From positions 10,478,001 to 10,542,000 of the forward strand of contig NC_083603.1 of NCBI RefSeq assembly GCF_029168945.1: a stretch of 64,000 bases of DNA. The letters run 5' to 3'. The DNA comes from Cannabis sativa (lineage: Eukaryota; Streptophyta; Magnoliopsida; Rosales; Cannabaceae). The position numbers and the translations under genes are program-made. This document shows, piece by piece, positions 1 to 11,640 of this stretch. Within the stretch, counting starts at the first letter, position 1. Each line of letters starts with the position of its first letter. The notes beneath the pieces are model-generated. The model saw only the letters and a program-made list of their open reading frames with translations. It had not been told where the DNA came from and did no database searches.

Positions 1-1121
1 TATAAATATTTAAAAAATTAAAAAATAAAAAAAAATTATGTTTTTTTCTTTTTTATTGTTTTTAATTTTAAAAAATTAATTTTTTTTTTACTTTTTTTTT
101 TTTTCTTTTTCTTCTTCTTTCTTCTTCTTCTTCTTTCTTCTTTCCTCTTCTTTTTCTGCAGAAACCCTCCCAACCCAATAAACAAACCCTATTCCTTTAA
201 AGAAAAAATCAACAAACTCTAATTCTCAGTTCTGTTCAACATTAATTGGGGTTATTAATTGGGCGAGGGAGCAAAGGAAAAAGGTCTGAGTAGAAGAAGA
301 AGAAGTTGACGAAGAGGTTGAAGAAGAAGAAGATCCTTTATCCGAAGACGACGATTGAGAGGATGAGCCACAGGGCTGGAGATTAAGCTGTGTGTGTGAG
401 CCGTAAAGAATGATGGCAGCTCTGTCGTAGGCACGTGTGACATCTTCGGCGGTAGCGAACGTTCCTAGCCATTTCCTGGTTCGTTTCCTAGGCTCGCGGA
501 TCTCGGCTACCCATTTTCCCCAGCTGCGTTGCCTCACTCCTCTGTAACGGAATTTATTATTGTTTGGGCCACCTTTGCCTTTGCTTTTCGTGTGTTCTTT
601 CTTGGCAGTAGCTGTACAAGTAGTATCGCCGGTGGGTACAGCTTCTGCAGTAGTAGTAGTAGTGGTATTAGTGGTGTGGAGATGGGGACCGGGTTGGGAT
701 GAGGTTGACGAAGAAGAGGAGTCCATAAGGGTTAGAGTTTGTTGATTTTTTTTGAAGGAATAGAGTTTGTTTATTGGGCTGGGAGGGTTTTTTGATTTTT
801 TGCAGAAAAAAGAAGAAGAAAGAAGAAAGAAGAAGAAAAAGAAAAAAAAAATAAAAAGAAAAAGTAAAAATAAAAATAAAAATTCTGATTTTTTAATTTT
901 TTTTTAAATATTTATAATTATTTTTTAAAACTAATATTACATGGACCACTAAAAAATTTGACACGTGGACAGTCCACCGTGGCACTTAACTGTGATTTTT
1001 GGATGGAGGTGTGCAGAGCAAAATGGAACTAGGGTTTAGGTAGTTTAGCCGCCAAAAATTCAGTTTTTGTGGTTAAGTGTTACAAACCGTAAAGTTCAAG
1101 TGGTTTAGCCGCCAATATCCC
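1..1121. mobile_element. Pack-MULE-like element carrying an ABI4-like gene fragment (left end outside window)
   Basis: Long inverted arms flank a captured gene. The left arm (1-222) and the reverse complement of 731-917 share the outer AT-rich stretch beginning TATAAATATTTAAAAA, a pyrimidine-rich middle, and the inner block ACCCTCCCARCCCAATAAAC followed by CAACAAACTCTAA. The right arm continues to 1121, where it ends in GCCGCCAATATCCC, a terminus like those of plant MULE inverted repeats. The next nine bases, TTAATTTAA (1122-1130), are a candidate target-site duplication whose partner lies left of the window. The homologous site in unit B (about 28310-28320) lacks the element, so this is an insertion. 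No transposase is visible, so it is non-autonomous. A foldback element is the alternative. Confidence 0.75.
226..726 (-). CDS. Truncated ABI4-like AP2/ERF (DREB A-3) transcription factor ORF
   Basis: The ORF encodes 166 residues. Residues 60-118 form one AP2 DNA-binding domain that starts [19 protein letters not shown] and contains [14 protein letters not shown], almost the same as the domain of the abscisic-acid regulator ABI4. The preceding KGKGGP and the following serine-rich run ending SSSSTQT also match ABI4. ABI4 is usually about 330 residues with an acidic C-terminal activation region. Here the match stops right after STQT and an unrelated tail of about 18 residues runs up to the left inverted arm. 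The ATG lies only a few bases inside the right arm. I infer a captured 5' half of an ABI4-type gene that could bind CE1-like promoter sites without activating. Transcription is unproven. Confidence 0.75.
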   Translation of the reverse strand: MDSSSSSTSSQPGPHLHTTNTTTTTTAEAVPTGDTTCTATAKKEHTKSKGKGGPNNNKFRYRGVRQRSWGKWVAEIREPRKRTRKWLGTFATAEDVTRAYDRAAIILYGSHTQLNLQPCGSSSQSSSSDKGSSSSSTSSSTSSSSTQTFFLCSLAQLITPINVEQN

Positions 1122-1130
1122 TTAATTTAA

Positions 1131-1534
1131 AATAAGAAGGCCATGGGATTGATTCCCAACTTCTACTTTTTAATTTTTTTTTTAGAAATTTTAAATATGG
1201 AGCATTGAAACCTTAAATTTTTAAGAACTTTAAAAAGTATTACCATTACATTAAAGTATTAGAATTAATATTTTAATAATGATTAAAATATTTATATAGG
1301 GCCTTAAAATTTAATTTCGTTTTAAGTCCTATATACTTTATATACTTTAGGACAAGTTAGGTATTTACTAGTTTTAGTACTGGTTTAGAACTTTAGATAA
1401 AGAAAGTATAATTGAGTTTTTGCTTTGCTTTGTTTCAATCATTGAAGTTATTTTGGATTATAAGTGGAGTTTTGATGTTTTCATGTTATATAATTACACA
1501 TTGCAAACTACAATATTATTTATCATAATAGGAT
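1131..1534. other. Intergenic start of duplicated unit A
   Basis: No gene is seen. This AT-rich stretch matches about 28318-28590 closely. It begins with AAATAAGAAGGCCATGGG, part of the tRNA-like SINE remnant described in unit B, and runs up to the target site of the solo LTR. The match marks the left visible limit of duplicated unit A. Confidence 0.6.
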
Positions 1535-1539
1535 ATATG

Positions 1540-3451
1540 TGTTGGAAATTATTTTACCAGGATCTTAGATCTACTCACAAGTATGTTGTTTAAACATCCT
1601 AAATATGAACTTTCTAAAACGATAAATTAAACACATATAAAGTTAAGAAAACCTTACATTGATGCAGCGGAATTAATGTCTCCTTCCACTCAATTCTCTA
1701 ACCCTTGAATCCTTTCTATAGCAGAGTATAATCAAGATCTGAGCCCGAATGCCCTTCTTCTTCAAGTTTGATCCTTCACAGTCTTCCAATCTATGATTGA
1801 GTTACTGCTTGCTGTGTGTGGGCACTTACTCTTTCACTAGGGTCACGAAAAAGATGAAGAAGAAAAGAGAGAGGGTTTCGGCCAAGGTGTAGAAAGTGGG
1901 GAAGGCTCAGTTTTCTGAAGAGAGAAATTTCTGTCAGAAAGATGATCTGAAAACTTGTGATTTGACTGAGCCATCACTTTCTATTTATAGGCAACTACTA
2001 GGTCTAGGTTTAGAATTATTTGGCATTAAAATAATGAAAATAATAATTTGAAAAATCATCATTAAGTGGCCGGCCATATGGTGTTATTGGGCCTTACTTA
2101 ATTTTGCAACTTTATCAAATTTTATCTCTATTTTCTCAAAAATGCCAATTTTCCAATTCTAACCTTTTAAATGCCAAAACTAATTATTTAATAACTAAAA
2201 AAAGATTATTAAATAATATTGTCATTTAATTTAATTATTAACTAGACATATAAAGTCTATTAATAAATAAATAAACCTAGAAAACTCTTTTCCTTACAAT
2301 TTCACCCATGTTTAGTGAAAATTCATAAAATTAGACATAGTCTAACTTTAGAATTATAATTGACCAATCACGAATCAATTAATGAGTCTTACAAGCAGAA
2401 TGTTCTCAACTAGAATGGGGACCATGGATCTATATGCTGAGCTTCCAATAAGTGAACCAAATTTACCAAGTAAATTCCTACTTATTAATTCTTCGTTGAA
2501 TCCACTCTTAGAACTTAGAATTGCACTCTCAGACTTATATAGAGCATATTGTATGTTTAACGATACCAATATACTATCTCATTTAACCATTGTTATAATC
2601 TTATTGTGATTTAAAGATCCTCTATATAGATGATTTACATCGAGATGAGATTTCTTTACCGTTCTCACCCCTCAATGTATTTTTCCCCTTAAAACACTTA
2701 GCTACCTGTAAATGGTGTTTAGTGATCTAATGATTAGTCAGTTAAACAAGAGCTCATCCATTTACTTCTATTTCCTAAGCTCGAAGGGAATCATCACTTG
2801 ACTTCTATACACCAGTAGAAGCTATAGATTCCATATTTATGTTCAGCACTCCCACTCAATCATACTATCATGTTCTCGAAATATACGTATCACCCTGACC
2901 CGAAAGTAGGCTTAACTAATAAATCTAAGAACATGAATAGCACTCCTGAGTTGAGCCCAAGCATATCAGGATTTAGATTCTTTTAATCTTAAGATCAACT
3001 ACTGATATTGACTTGGAAAGATATGTATAACGGTAAGTTTGTAATATCTTAACTTAGTTGCAATATCGGTCCAGTCCAATGTATACTCCATACATTCGAA
3101 ACTAGTATACTTTACTAATGTCCTAGAAAGAACATAACACTTACTCCAAGTGTAAGTACACATCATCGCTGATTATCACATTAGTGTAAATCCAATAACA
3201 CTGATGAAACAGGGACCAAAACTTTTGATTCATATGATCACAATCACATTCCACTGTGTTGACGATACTGTAATTGTGAATAAACATATGATCTGGATTT
3301 AACTGATTTTGTGTGTATGAATGTAATAAACATATTAAACATATTAAACTATTAGCATGTAAAATTCATGCAAACATCAATCACTTCAAAATTCTTATAT
3401 TGATAACTAATCAGATTGTAAAGAGTTTTATTTAGGGCGTAAAACCCAACA
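1540..3451 (-). mobile_element. Solo LTR of about 1.9 kb
   Basis: The segment begins TGTTGGAAATT and ends AAAACCCAACA, a normal TG...CA LTR pair with inverted ends. It is flanked by the 5-bp direct repeat ATATG (1535-1539 and 3452-3456). The paralogous site in unit B (about 28590-28610) reads through without it, which confirms insertion. There is no primer-binding site, polyprotein or second LTR, so recombination between two LTRs probably left this copy. The minus orientation is inferred from a TATAAATAG promoter-like box read on the minus strand near 1980-1990. The small ORFs at 2375-2609 resemble nothing and are not coding. Confidence 0.8.
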
Positions 3452-3456
3452 ATATG

Positions 3457-4309
<853 letters not shown>

Positions 4310-4376
4310 GGTTGCACAAAGATTTATTTTGCTGTAATATATTTACTAATTTCATTTTGTTACTTTTAATGTTTTT

Positions 4377-5557
4377 TGTAAAGTCCTTTTTTGGCAAGTT
4401 AGGTGACAAAATAATTTTTCCTTTTTATGGTAAGATTGCTATGCATTCATTTTCGAAATCTTACCTCTTTTATTCGGTGATAAGTTTCTATTTTCCTTGT
4501 TTGGAAAGTTGCACTTTCAGCTGAACTTTCCTTTGTTGAAAACTTCTCAAAAGAGAAGGAATTCTCTTTTGGAAAGTTGTCCTTTTAAGGGAAACTTTGA
4601 TTATTGCCTTTTCCTTATTAATTTCGATTGTATCTTGATACAATCAGAATATCTAATCTGTTTTTGGCAGGAATCAAGCTTTGAAAGAAGATCGGACCCG
4701 ATTTTAGTAAGTTTCCCGTTTCTGGGCAGATCTGCTTCGTCAGCAACCGAATTTGATGTAGCAGATCGTGTTTGTTTTTGGAAAGTCTTTGTTCAGCTCC
4801 TAATTCGATCTTGTGGTTGCCTCTTTGGTTTCTATGATCTATAAATAGAGCCTAGAGAGCAACCATTCGAATTACCTCTTCCATTATTCATTTTTTATAT
4901 TTATCTTTTGAGAGAAGAGAGTCTTTCTTTGTTTTGTGAGAGCCTAGTTGTTCATCTAGGTTCTAGTTGTTCTATTTCTGTTCTTACTCTATCCTAGAGG
5001 TTGTGAAGAACTACTTGACTGAACAAGAGATTGGTCTTCGGGAGAAGACTTGATAAAGCCTTACTTCGGGAGGAAGTAAGCACTTGGTCTTCGGGAGAAG
5101 ACTTGTTGAAGCCTTACTTCGGGAGGAAGTAAGCACTTGGTCTTCGGGAGAAGACTTGTTGAAGCCTTACTTCGGGAGGAAGTAAGCACTCACACTTCAA
5201 AGACGAAGGGAGTTCGGGCTTGAAGGTGTTTCAAGAAGTCAGATTCATAAAGTGGATTACAAAGGATTGCGGCAATACTTTAGAGGGAGTCTAAACTTGT
5301 TTAAGTCAATTGTCTTTGTAATTTTGATACTTTATTAATTGATTTCATTCTCTGGGCGTGACCCCGTGGACTAGGAGTGTTCGTGAGAACACTGATACCA
5401 CGTATAAATCTCTTGTGTCAAGTTATTTATTTTTCTGCAAATATTTTATATTCACTGTTCGGTTCTTTGTAGCAGAATTACTTTCTACTGCTGCAAACGC
5501 TTACAGTTTTTATATTTTCTTATATACAACTGACATTTGCAAAAACACGGTTTTACA
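4377..5557 (+). repeat. 5' LTR of SIRE-like Copia
   Basis: TG...CA LTR with a CTATAAATAGAG promoter box near 4840-4852. The transcribed part contains three 53-bp tandem units (5031-5189) that each fold into two hairpins. The 3' LTR is the same except for a few clustered differences. Confidence 0.92.
5031..5189 (+). repeat. Three 53-bp tandem units with six perfect hairpins in the LTR leader
   Basis: Units start at 5031, 5084 and 5137. Each has hairpin one, GTCTTC-GGGA-GAAGAC, and hairpin two, with 8-bp stems CTTACTTC and GAAGTAAG around the loop GGGAG. The same array is at 14174-14333 in the 3' LTR. It lies about 180 bp downstream of the TATA box, so it should be present in the transcript. 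Confidence 0.9.
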
Positions 5558-5559
5558 AT

Positions 5560-5571
5560 TGGTATCAGAGC
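5560..5571 (+). other. Primer-binding site (Met-tRNA type)
   Basis: TGGTATCAGAGC lies two bases after the 5' LTR and complements the 3' end of plant initiator methionine tRNA, the usual Copia minus-strand primer. Confidence 0.9.
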
Positions 5572-5615
5572 GGGACACTAAACTCTTAGTGTGGTCCTAT
5601 AACGTTTTTGTTAGA

Positions 5616-7109
5616 ATGTCATTTTTTGCAGAAGGAAGTTCTATTTCTAGACCACCATTGCTTAATGACTCTAACTATCCTTACTGGAAAGTTAGAATGA
5701 GAGCCTTCATCAAATCTCAAGATGAGAAGGCGTGGAGAATGGTTCTATCAGGTTGGTCTCCTCCAGTTGAGACAGATTCTTCAGGTAATACTATTATAAA
5801 ATCTGAACTGGAATGGTCTATTGAAGATGATAAACTATCTGCCTACAATAGCAAAGCCTTGCATGCTATCTTTAATGGTGTAGGTGAGGGTTACATTAAA
5901 CTTATATCATCTTGTGTTTCTGCTAAGGAAGCTTGGGAGATTCTTCAAACTCAGTTTGAAGGAACTTCTGATGTGAAAAGATCTAGATTTATCATGCTTC
6001 AAACTAAATTTGATGAGCTTAGAATGTCTGATAATGAAACTTTAACTGAATTCTATGAAAAATTATCTGACATTGCTAATGAATATTTTGCTCTTGGAGA
6101 AAAGCTTGATGACTCTGTTCTTGTGAGAAAAATTGTTAGAGTTCTTCCAGAAAGGTTTGATACAAAACTTTTGGCAATGGAGGAAGCTAAAGATTTTAGC
6201 ACTATGAAAGTGGAAGAATTGATGGGTTCCTTACGTACTTTTGAATTAAATCAACAGATTAAACAAAAGGACAAACCCAAATCCATTGCTGATAAAGGTA
6301 AAAGTATTGCTTTGAAAGTTGCTAATAATGAAAATTCTGATAGTGAATGTGATGATGAGATTGCTTTATTAACTAAGAATTTTCATAAATATATGAAAAA
6401 GATGGGAAATAAAAAGAATATTTCGAAAGGTTCAAAAGGTAATGCTTTCATTAAACCATCTGTCTCTAACAAAAAGGGAATTCAGTGCAGGGAATGTGAA
6501 GGTTTTGGGCATATTCAATCTGAGTGTGCAAACACTTTGAAAAAGAATAAGAAAAGTTTCAATGTCACTTGGAGTGATGATGAAACCGAAAGTGATGAAG
6601 ATATTACTGAAAATGTTGCCCTAACCTCTGTTATGACTAATGTGTTGTGTGATTCACAGGTGAAAGATAGATTGGTATGTCTGAATAATACCACCAAACA
6701 AGAGGAATCAGATTCAGATGAGTCTGAAATCTGTGAAGAATCTCTTGCTGAATCATACAAAGTCATGTATGAAAAATGGATTCAGGTTGCTTCTGAAAAT
6801 AGAGAGTTGAATAAATTGAATAAAAAATTGTCTCATCAGATTGAAATGTGTGAGTTGAAAATAAAAGAATATGAGACAAGTGTTTGTGATAAAGATGAAA
6901 AAATCTCTCTATTGAAGAAGGAACTTGAAAACTTTAAGAAAAATGTTCAAATGCTTAATCCTGGATCGTCTATTTTTGAAAAAGCTCAGAATGCAGGTCA
7001 GAGAGGTTTTGCAGGCCTTGGTTCTAATGGAATGGAAAGTTCTGGAGTCACGAAGTTTGTAAAATCTAGTGTTCCAACGAATCACCATGAGGCTACAAAC
7101 TCGCCGTAA
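5616..7109 (+). CDS. SIRE-like Gag
   Basis: The start at 5616 (MSFFAEGSS) was chosen because upstream codons of the open frame lie in the LTR and primer-binding site. The ORF encodes 497 residues. The N-terminal half is the Copia Gag domain (NYPYWKVRMRAFI near the start, then a region with KLDDSVLVRKIVRVLPERF). A CCHC knuckle CRECEGFGHIQSECAN lies near residues 291-306, and a coiled coil spans about residues 385-440. The frame is lost near 7085. The continuation with a second knuckle, CHFCGRKGHIGPKC, is in another frame (7069-7272). Gag would form the particle that packages element RNA. Confidence 0.85.
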   Translation: MSFFAEGSSISRPPLLNDSNYPYWKVRMRAFIKSQDEKAWRMVLSGWSPPVETDSSGNTIIKSELEWSIEDDKLSAYNSKALHAIFNGVGEGYIKLISSCVSAKEAWEILQTQFEGTSDVKRSRFIMLQTKFDELRMSDNETLTEFYEKLSDIANEYFALGEKLDDSVLVRKIVRVLPERFDTKLLAMEEAKDFSTMKVEELMGSLRTFELNQQIKQKDKPKSIADKGKSIALKVANNENSDSECDDEIALLTKNFHKYMKKMGNKKNISKGSKGNAFIKPSVSNKKGIQCRECEGFGHIQSECANTLKKNKKSFNVTWSDDETESDEDITENVALTSVMTNVLCDSQVKDRLVCLNNTTKQEESDSDESEICEESLAESYKVMYEKWIQVASENRELNKLNKKLSHQIEMCELKIKEYETSVCDKDEKISLLKKELENFKKNVQMLNPGSSIFEKAQNAGQRGFAGLGSNGMESSGVTKFVKSSVPTNHHEATNSP

Positions 7110-10100
7110 CGGTTTCACGACTGTGGCGAAGAACGACTTCGATGCCGCAAAATCTCCGGGATTTTCGAAAAGGGTAAGATCTCGTGTAAAAAGATTTGTT
7201 CCCATTTGTCATTTTTGTGGTAGAAAAGGACATATCGGACCTAAATGTTTCACATTGAACAACTTTGTTTAAAACAAATTATTTTGATAATTTGAAAAAA
7301 TCTCAAAAGAAACATAAAGGTTTGAAACAAATATGGGTGAAAAAGAAGTGTCTAGCCGGTTTTCGATAAAGCTATTTGCATCTCAAATGTGGTATTTTGA
7401 CAAGATGGTTGCTCTAGACATATGACGGGTGACAAGGATTTCTTGACTAACATAAGGCCTATGCAATGTGGAGAAGTCACTTTTGGTAATGGCTTATCGG
7501 GAAAAGTTGTTGGTATGGGAACTCTAAATTTTGAAGGGTTACCTAGGCGAAAAATGTGATGTTAGTTGAAGGACCGAGGGCTAATTTACTTAGCATCGGT
7601 CAAATCCGTGATCAAGGGTTTCTTGTTTCTTTTGATAGTGATCAGTGTTATGTTATGAATGATGACAATGAATGTATCTTGCAAGGATTTCGATCCAATG
7701 ATAACTGTTACACTCTAACCCCTGTGTTGACTTGTCACTCAGCTATCAACAACACCACGGATACGTGGCATGCCAAGCTTGGGCATATTAATTTTAAAAA
7801 CACGAAAAAAATTGTCAAATGCGGTATTGTTCGAGGTCTTCCCAAGCTTGGTAAGGAAAGTGAAGGTAAGTGTGAACCGTGTCAACTTGGGAAGCAATTA
7901 AAAATCACTCACAAGCTCAGTGTACCGATATCAATACCTCAAAGGTATTGGAATTGCTTCACATGGATCTTATGGGTCCAATCCAAGTTGAAAGTTTGAA
8001 TGGTAAACGATATATCTTGGTGTGTGTTGATGATTTCTCTCGTTTTACTTGGGTAGATTTCTTAAGAGAAAAATGCGACACTTTTGATGCCTTTAAAACT
8101 CTTTGTCCGAGATTAAGAGTTGAGAAAGGTTGTAATATTGGGAAAATTGTTCGAATTCGAAGTGATCATGGTAAGGAGTTTGAAAATTCGTGTATGATGA
8201 TTTTTGCAAGTCTACGGTGTATAACTCATGAATTTTCGGCTCCCAAAACTCCTCAACAAAATGGAGTTGTTGAGAGGAAGAATCGAACTTTGCGGGAAAT
8301 GGCAAGAGTGATGTTAAATAGCAAGAAATTGACAAAGCGCTTATGGGCTGAAGCTATTAACAACGCTTGCTACATAATAAACGAGTGTTTATTCGTCCAG
8401 TACCTCAAAAACATCTTATGAAATGCGGAAAGGTAAGCGCCCCAATGTAAGTCATTTTCATGTTTTTGGATGTGTGTGTTATGTCTATAGAGATCGTGAG
8501 CATATTGGTAAATTTGATGCTAAAAGTGATGTTGGTGTGTTTATTGGATATTCCTTAAACAGTAGAGCTTATCGTGTTTATAACATGAGAACTCAAACCT
8601 GTTTTGGAATCGGCTAATGTGGTTGTTGATGATTTTAGAGATTTTTCGTAGTTTTCCACGAAGCCAAGATAGATAGTCTCATGGATACTCCTCCAAAAGT
8701 TGTAACAACGGATCCCGATGCGGCAGAACCCATTGCCGATGCCGCAAATGACGAATCTGTGCTGCAACCGAAAGCGGAGAACCGTAACCGTCTATCTTGA
8801 CTCATCCAAACATCATCACCGACTCTATTCGTAAAGAACCAAGCACCGCAGTCAAACCGAATCATCCAAAAGATCTCATCCTTGGAAATCCCGAAGAAAG
8901 CATGGTAACTCGCGAAGGTATATTAATTTAATCGGCTTTCTTTGCTTTGTTTCTCAATATGAACCGAAAAATGTGAAGGAAGCCATGACCTTTGAGGAAT
9001 GGCTCAATGCAATGCAAGAGGAACTCAACCAATTTGTTCGCAACAAGGTATGGATTTTGGTCCGAAGACCAAAAGGTATAAATGTTATTGGAACAAAGTG
9101 GTTATTTAAAAATAAAAGTGATGAGTTCGGTACAATTGTGAGAAACAAGGCTCGTTTGGTGGCACAAGGGTACACACGTGTAGAAGGTATTGATTTTGAT
9201 GAAACTTTTGCTCCCGTTGCAAGGTTAGAATCAATTCGTTTACTTTTGTGTATTGCTTGTATTCCGAATATTAAATTGTTTCAAATGGATGTGAAATCGC
9301 CTTCCTAAATGGTATTTTGAATGAGGAAGTTTATGTTGAGCAACCAAAAGGATTCGAAGATCCTCAATTTCCAGACCATGTATACAAACTTGAAAAAGCT
9401 TTGTATGGTCTGAAACAAGCTCCTCGAGCTTGGTATGAAAGGTTGACTCAATTTTTACTTTCTCATGGCTATCACAGAGGTAGTGTGGATAAAACTCTTT
9501 TCATCAAACATATAAAATCTGATTTTATCATTGCTCAAATTTATGTTGATGATATAGTTTTTGGTTCTACATCTAACCATGAAGTGCGGTATTTGTTGAT
9601 CAAATGAAAAGTGAATTTGAAATGAGCATGGTTGGTGAGCTTAATTTCTTTACGGGTCTTCAAGTGAGACAAATGGAAGGAGGTACATTTGTATCTCAAA
9701 GCAAGTATGCTAAGAACACGGTCAAGAAATTTGGCCTTGAATCGCTAAGCGGTAAGTACTCCTATGAGCACCACACCGAAATTAACAAAAGATGAGAATG
9801 GAGTAAAGGTAGACACTACACTCTATCGTAGCATGATTGGAAGTCTTTTGTATTTAAGCGCTAGTCGTCCCGATATACATTACGGTGTGGGAGTGTGTGC
9901 TAGATATCAAAGTAATCCTATGGAATCTCATGTATCGAGTTGTAAAAAGGATTATTAGATATGTTAATAGCACTCCTGATTATGGAATTTGGTACTCAAA
10001 AGATACCAATTCAAATCTTGCTTGTTTTAGTGATGCAGATTGGGCAGGAAATGCTGATGATCGAAAGAGCACAAGTGGAGGGTGCTTCTTCCTTGGGAAT

Positions 10101-10481
10101 AATCTAGTATCTTGGCATAGCAAGAAACAAAATTCCATCTCCTTATCCACTGCCGAAGCTGAGTACATAGGCCGTGGCGGTTGTTGCACTCAACTATTGT
10201 GGTTGAAACAAATGTTGATTGATTATGGGTTTGATTTGGGTGTTTTGAATATTTTTTGTGACAATACTAGTGCCATAAATATTTCCAAAAATCACGTTCA
10301 ACACTCTAGAACAAAGCACATTGATATAAGACACCACTTTATTAGGGAACTTGTTGAAAATAAATCATTGCAATTAGAATATGTTGATACTGAAAAACAA
10401 TTAGCTGATATTTTCACCAAGGCCCTAGATGCAAGTCGATTTGACTCCCTCAGAAAATCTTTGGGAGTTTGCATTGTTTAA
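7069..10481 (+). pseudogene. SIRE-like Pol (protease, integrase, RT, RNase H), frame broken
   Basis: Coding blocks lie in order but in shifting frames. The second knuckle is at 7200-7245. The protease site near 7390-7430 keeps only GCSRHM because the Asp-Ser-Gly codons are disrupted. The pre-integrase zinc domain (WHAKLGH) is near 7765, the integrase core spans 7950-8400 with VDDFSRFTW and QQNGVVERKNR, and RT spans 8973-9607 with KLFQMDVK and the YVDD catalytic pair near 9543. RNase H is at 9885-10481 with DADWAGNADDRKSTSGG and STAEAEYI. Breaks near 8385, 9300, 9750 and 9930 fall where the conserved protein needs codons containing CTG or CAG. This pattern suggests sequence error rather than decay. 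Confidence 0.85.
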
Positions 10482-11640
10482 TTTTATCTGTTCATAATTC
10501 GTGTACAATAGTGTTATGTGATTCTTCTTTAGCTCTTAATCTTCTCTCATTGTATTTTGACAAAACATGTTTATGCTTTTGGAATATAATTAGTTAGGAT
10601 CTCAGTCTGATCATACTTTGTGATGTTGTGTTAAAAGATTCTTGTTACTCTTTATTTGTGTCTAGGATTAAATAAGGTTCTTATACAGAGTTGAGCAATT
10701 TTTGTTTCATTCTTGTCAGGCCCCTTGCTGGAATAGAGCTACCCATACTGAGGTGTGAAAGCCATCTGATGAGTAAGCTGGAACATTGTAATTAGCAACT
10801 ATGATGAGGATGCACTACCATAGAAAAGGGCTACCTTCAGTATGGTGTGAAAGCATCCAGTTGCGGGATCAATTTGAAAAAGGCGAAAATGAAAAATCAT
10901 GCCAAGGACAATGATCCTATTTTCACTGCACACACTTATGTCTGACAAGTGTGTTCAACTCTGTAAGTCTCCTCTATTAAAATTAAATTAATAATCCTGG
11001 TTCACAATTCTCAGTAACATGCATATCTTTTTCCTCAACATCAATTAAGTATGATCATTTCATGAGATTCTAATTAGTTATTTTCCTTGAAAGCATAACA
11101 TGTAATCTACTTTGTCAATTGTCAATGATATTTGATTTCTCTGCTTGATTCGAATCACATATACTCACTGTACACATTATTTTTTTATTTTCGGTTTTAT
11201 TTTAAAATAAAAAAAAAAAAGGAAGGCGTGTGACTTGCTTCATGGGTCAAGGAAAATCTTGTGCATAAATGGTAAGTATCAACATTCATTCTTTCTTTGA
11301 TTTATTATGATATTTTTCCAAGTAAAGATTAATCTTTATATGGTAATGTGTCTTTATTCTTGAAAGATTGCTTTATTTTTGGAAAAATTTGTTGGCATTT
11401 CTAGTTTCCTTTTTTTTAAAAAAAAAAAAAAGGAAAGGGGAAAGGAGTTGAGAAGTGGGCGGTTTCCTCTTTTGGTTCATGGGCTGGCGGTTATCATTTG
11501 AATTTTCAAAATTGGTTTCCTTTTTCTTGTTTTGATTCCAAGGTTATATAAACCAAATTTTGTCACTTATTTCACCACCTACCCGAACCTTCTTCTTGTT
11601 TCTTTGTCAGACACTATTCATCTTCTCTTTCAGTCTCAAA
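10482..11640 (+). other. SIRE internal spacer between RNase H and extra region
   Basis: No ORF is recognised. Two related stretches (about 10738-10765 and 10828-10855) share GCTACC followed by GAGGTGTGAAAGC-like sequence, an imperfect duplication. Such a non-coding gap between pol and the extra ORF is common in SIRE-type elements. Confidence 0.5.

Noticed and set aside
2375..2609. Small ORFs inside the solo LTR
   Set aside because: They overlap on both strands in AT-rich LTR sequence and resemble no protein.
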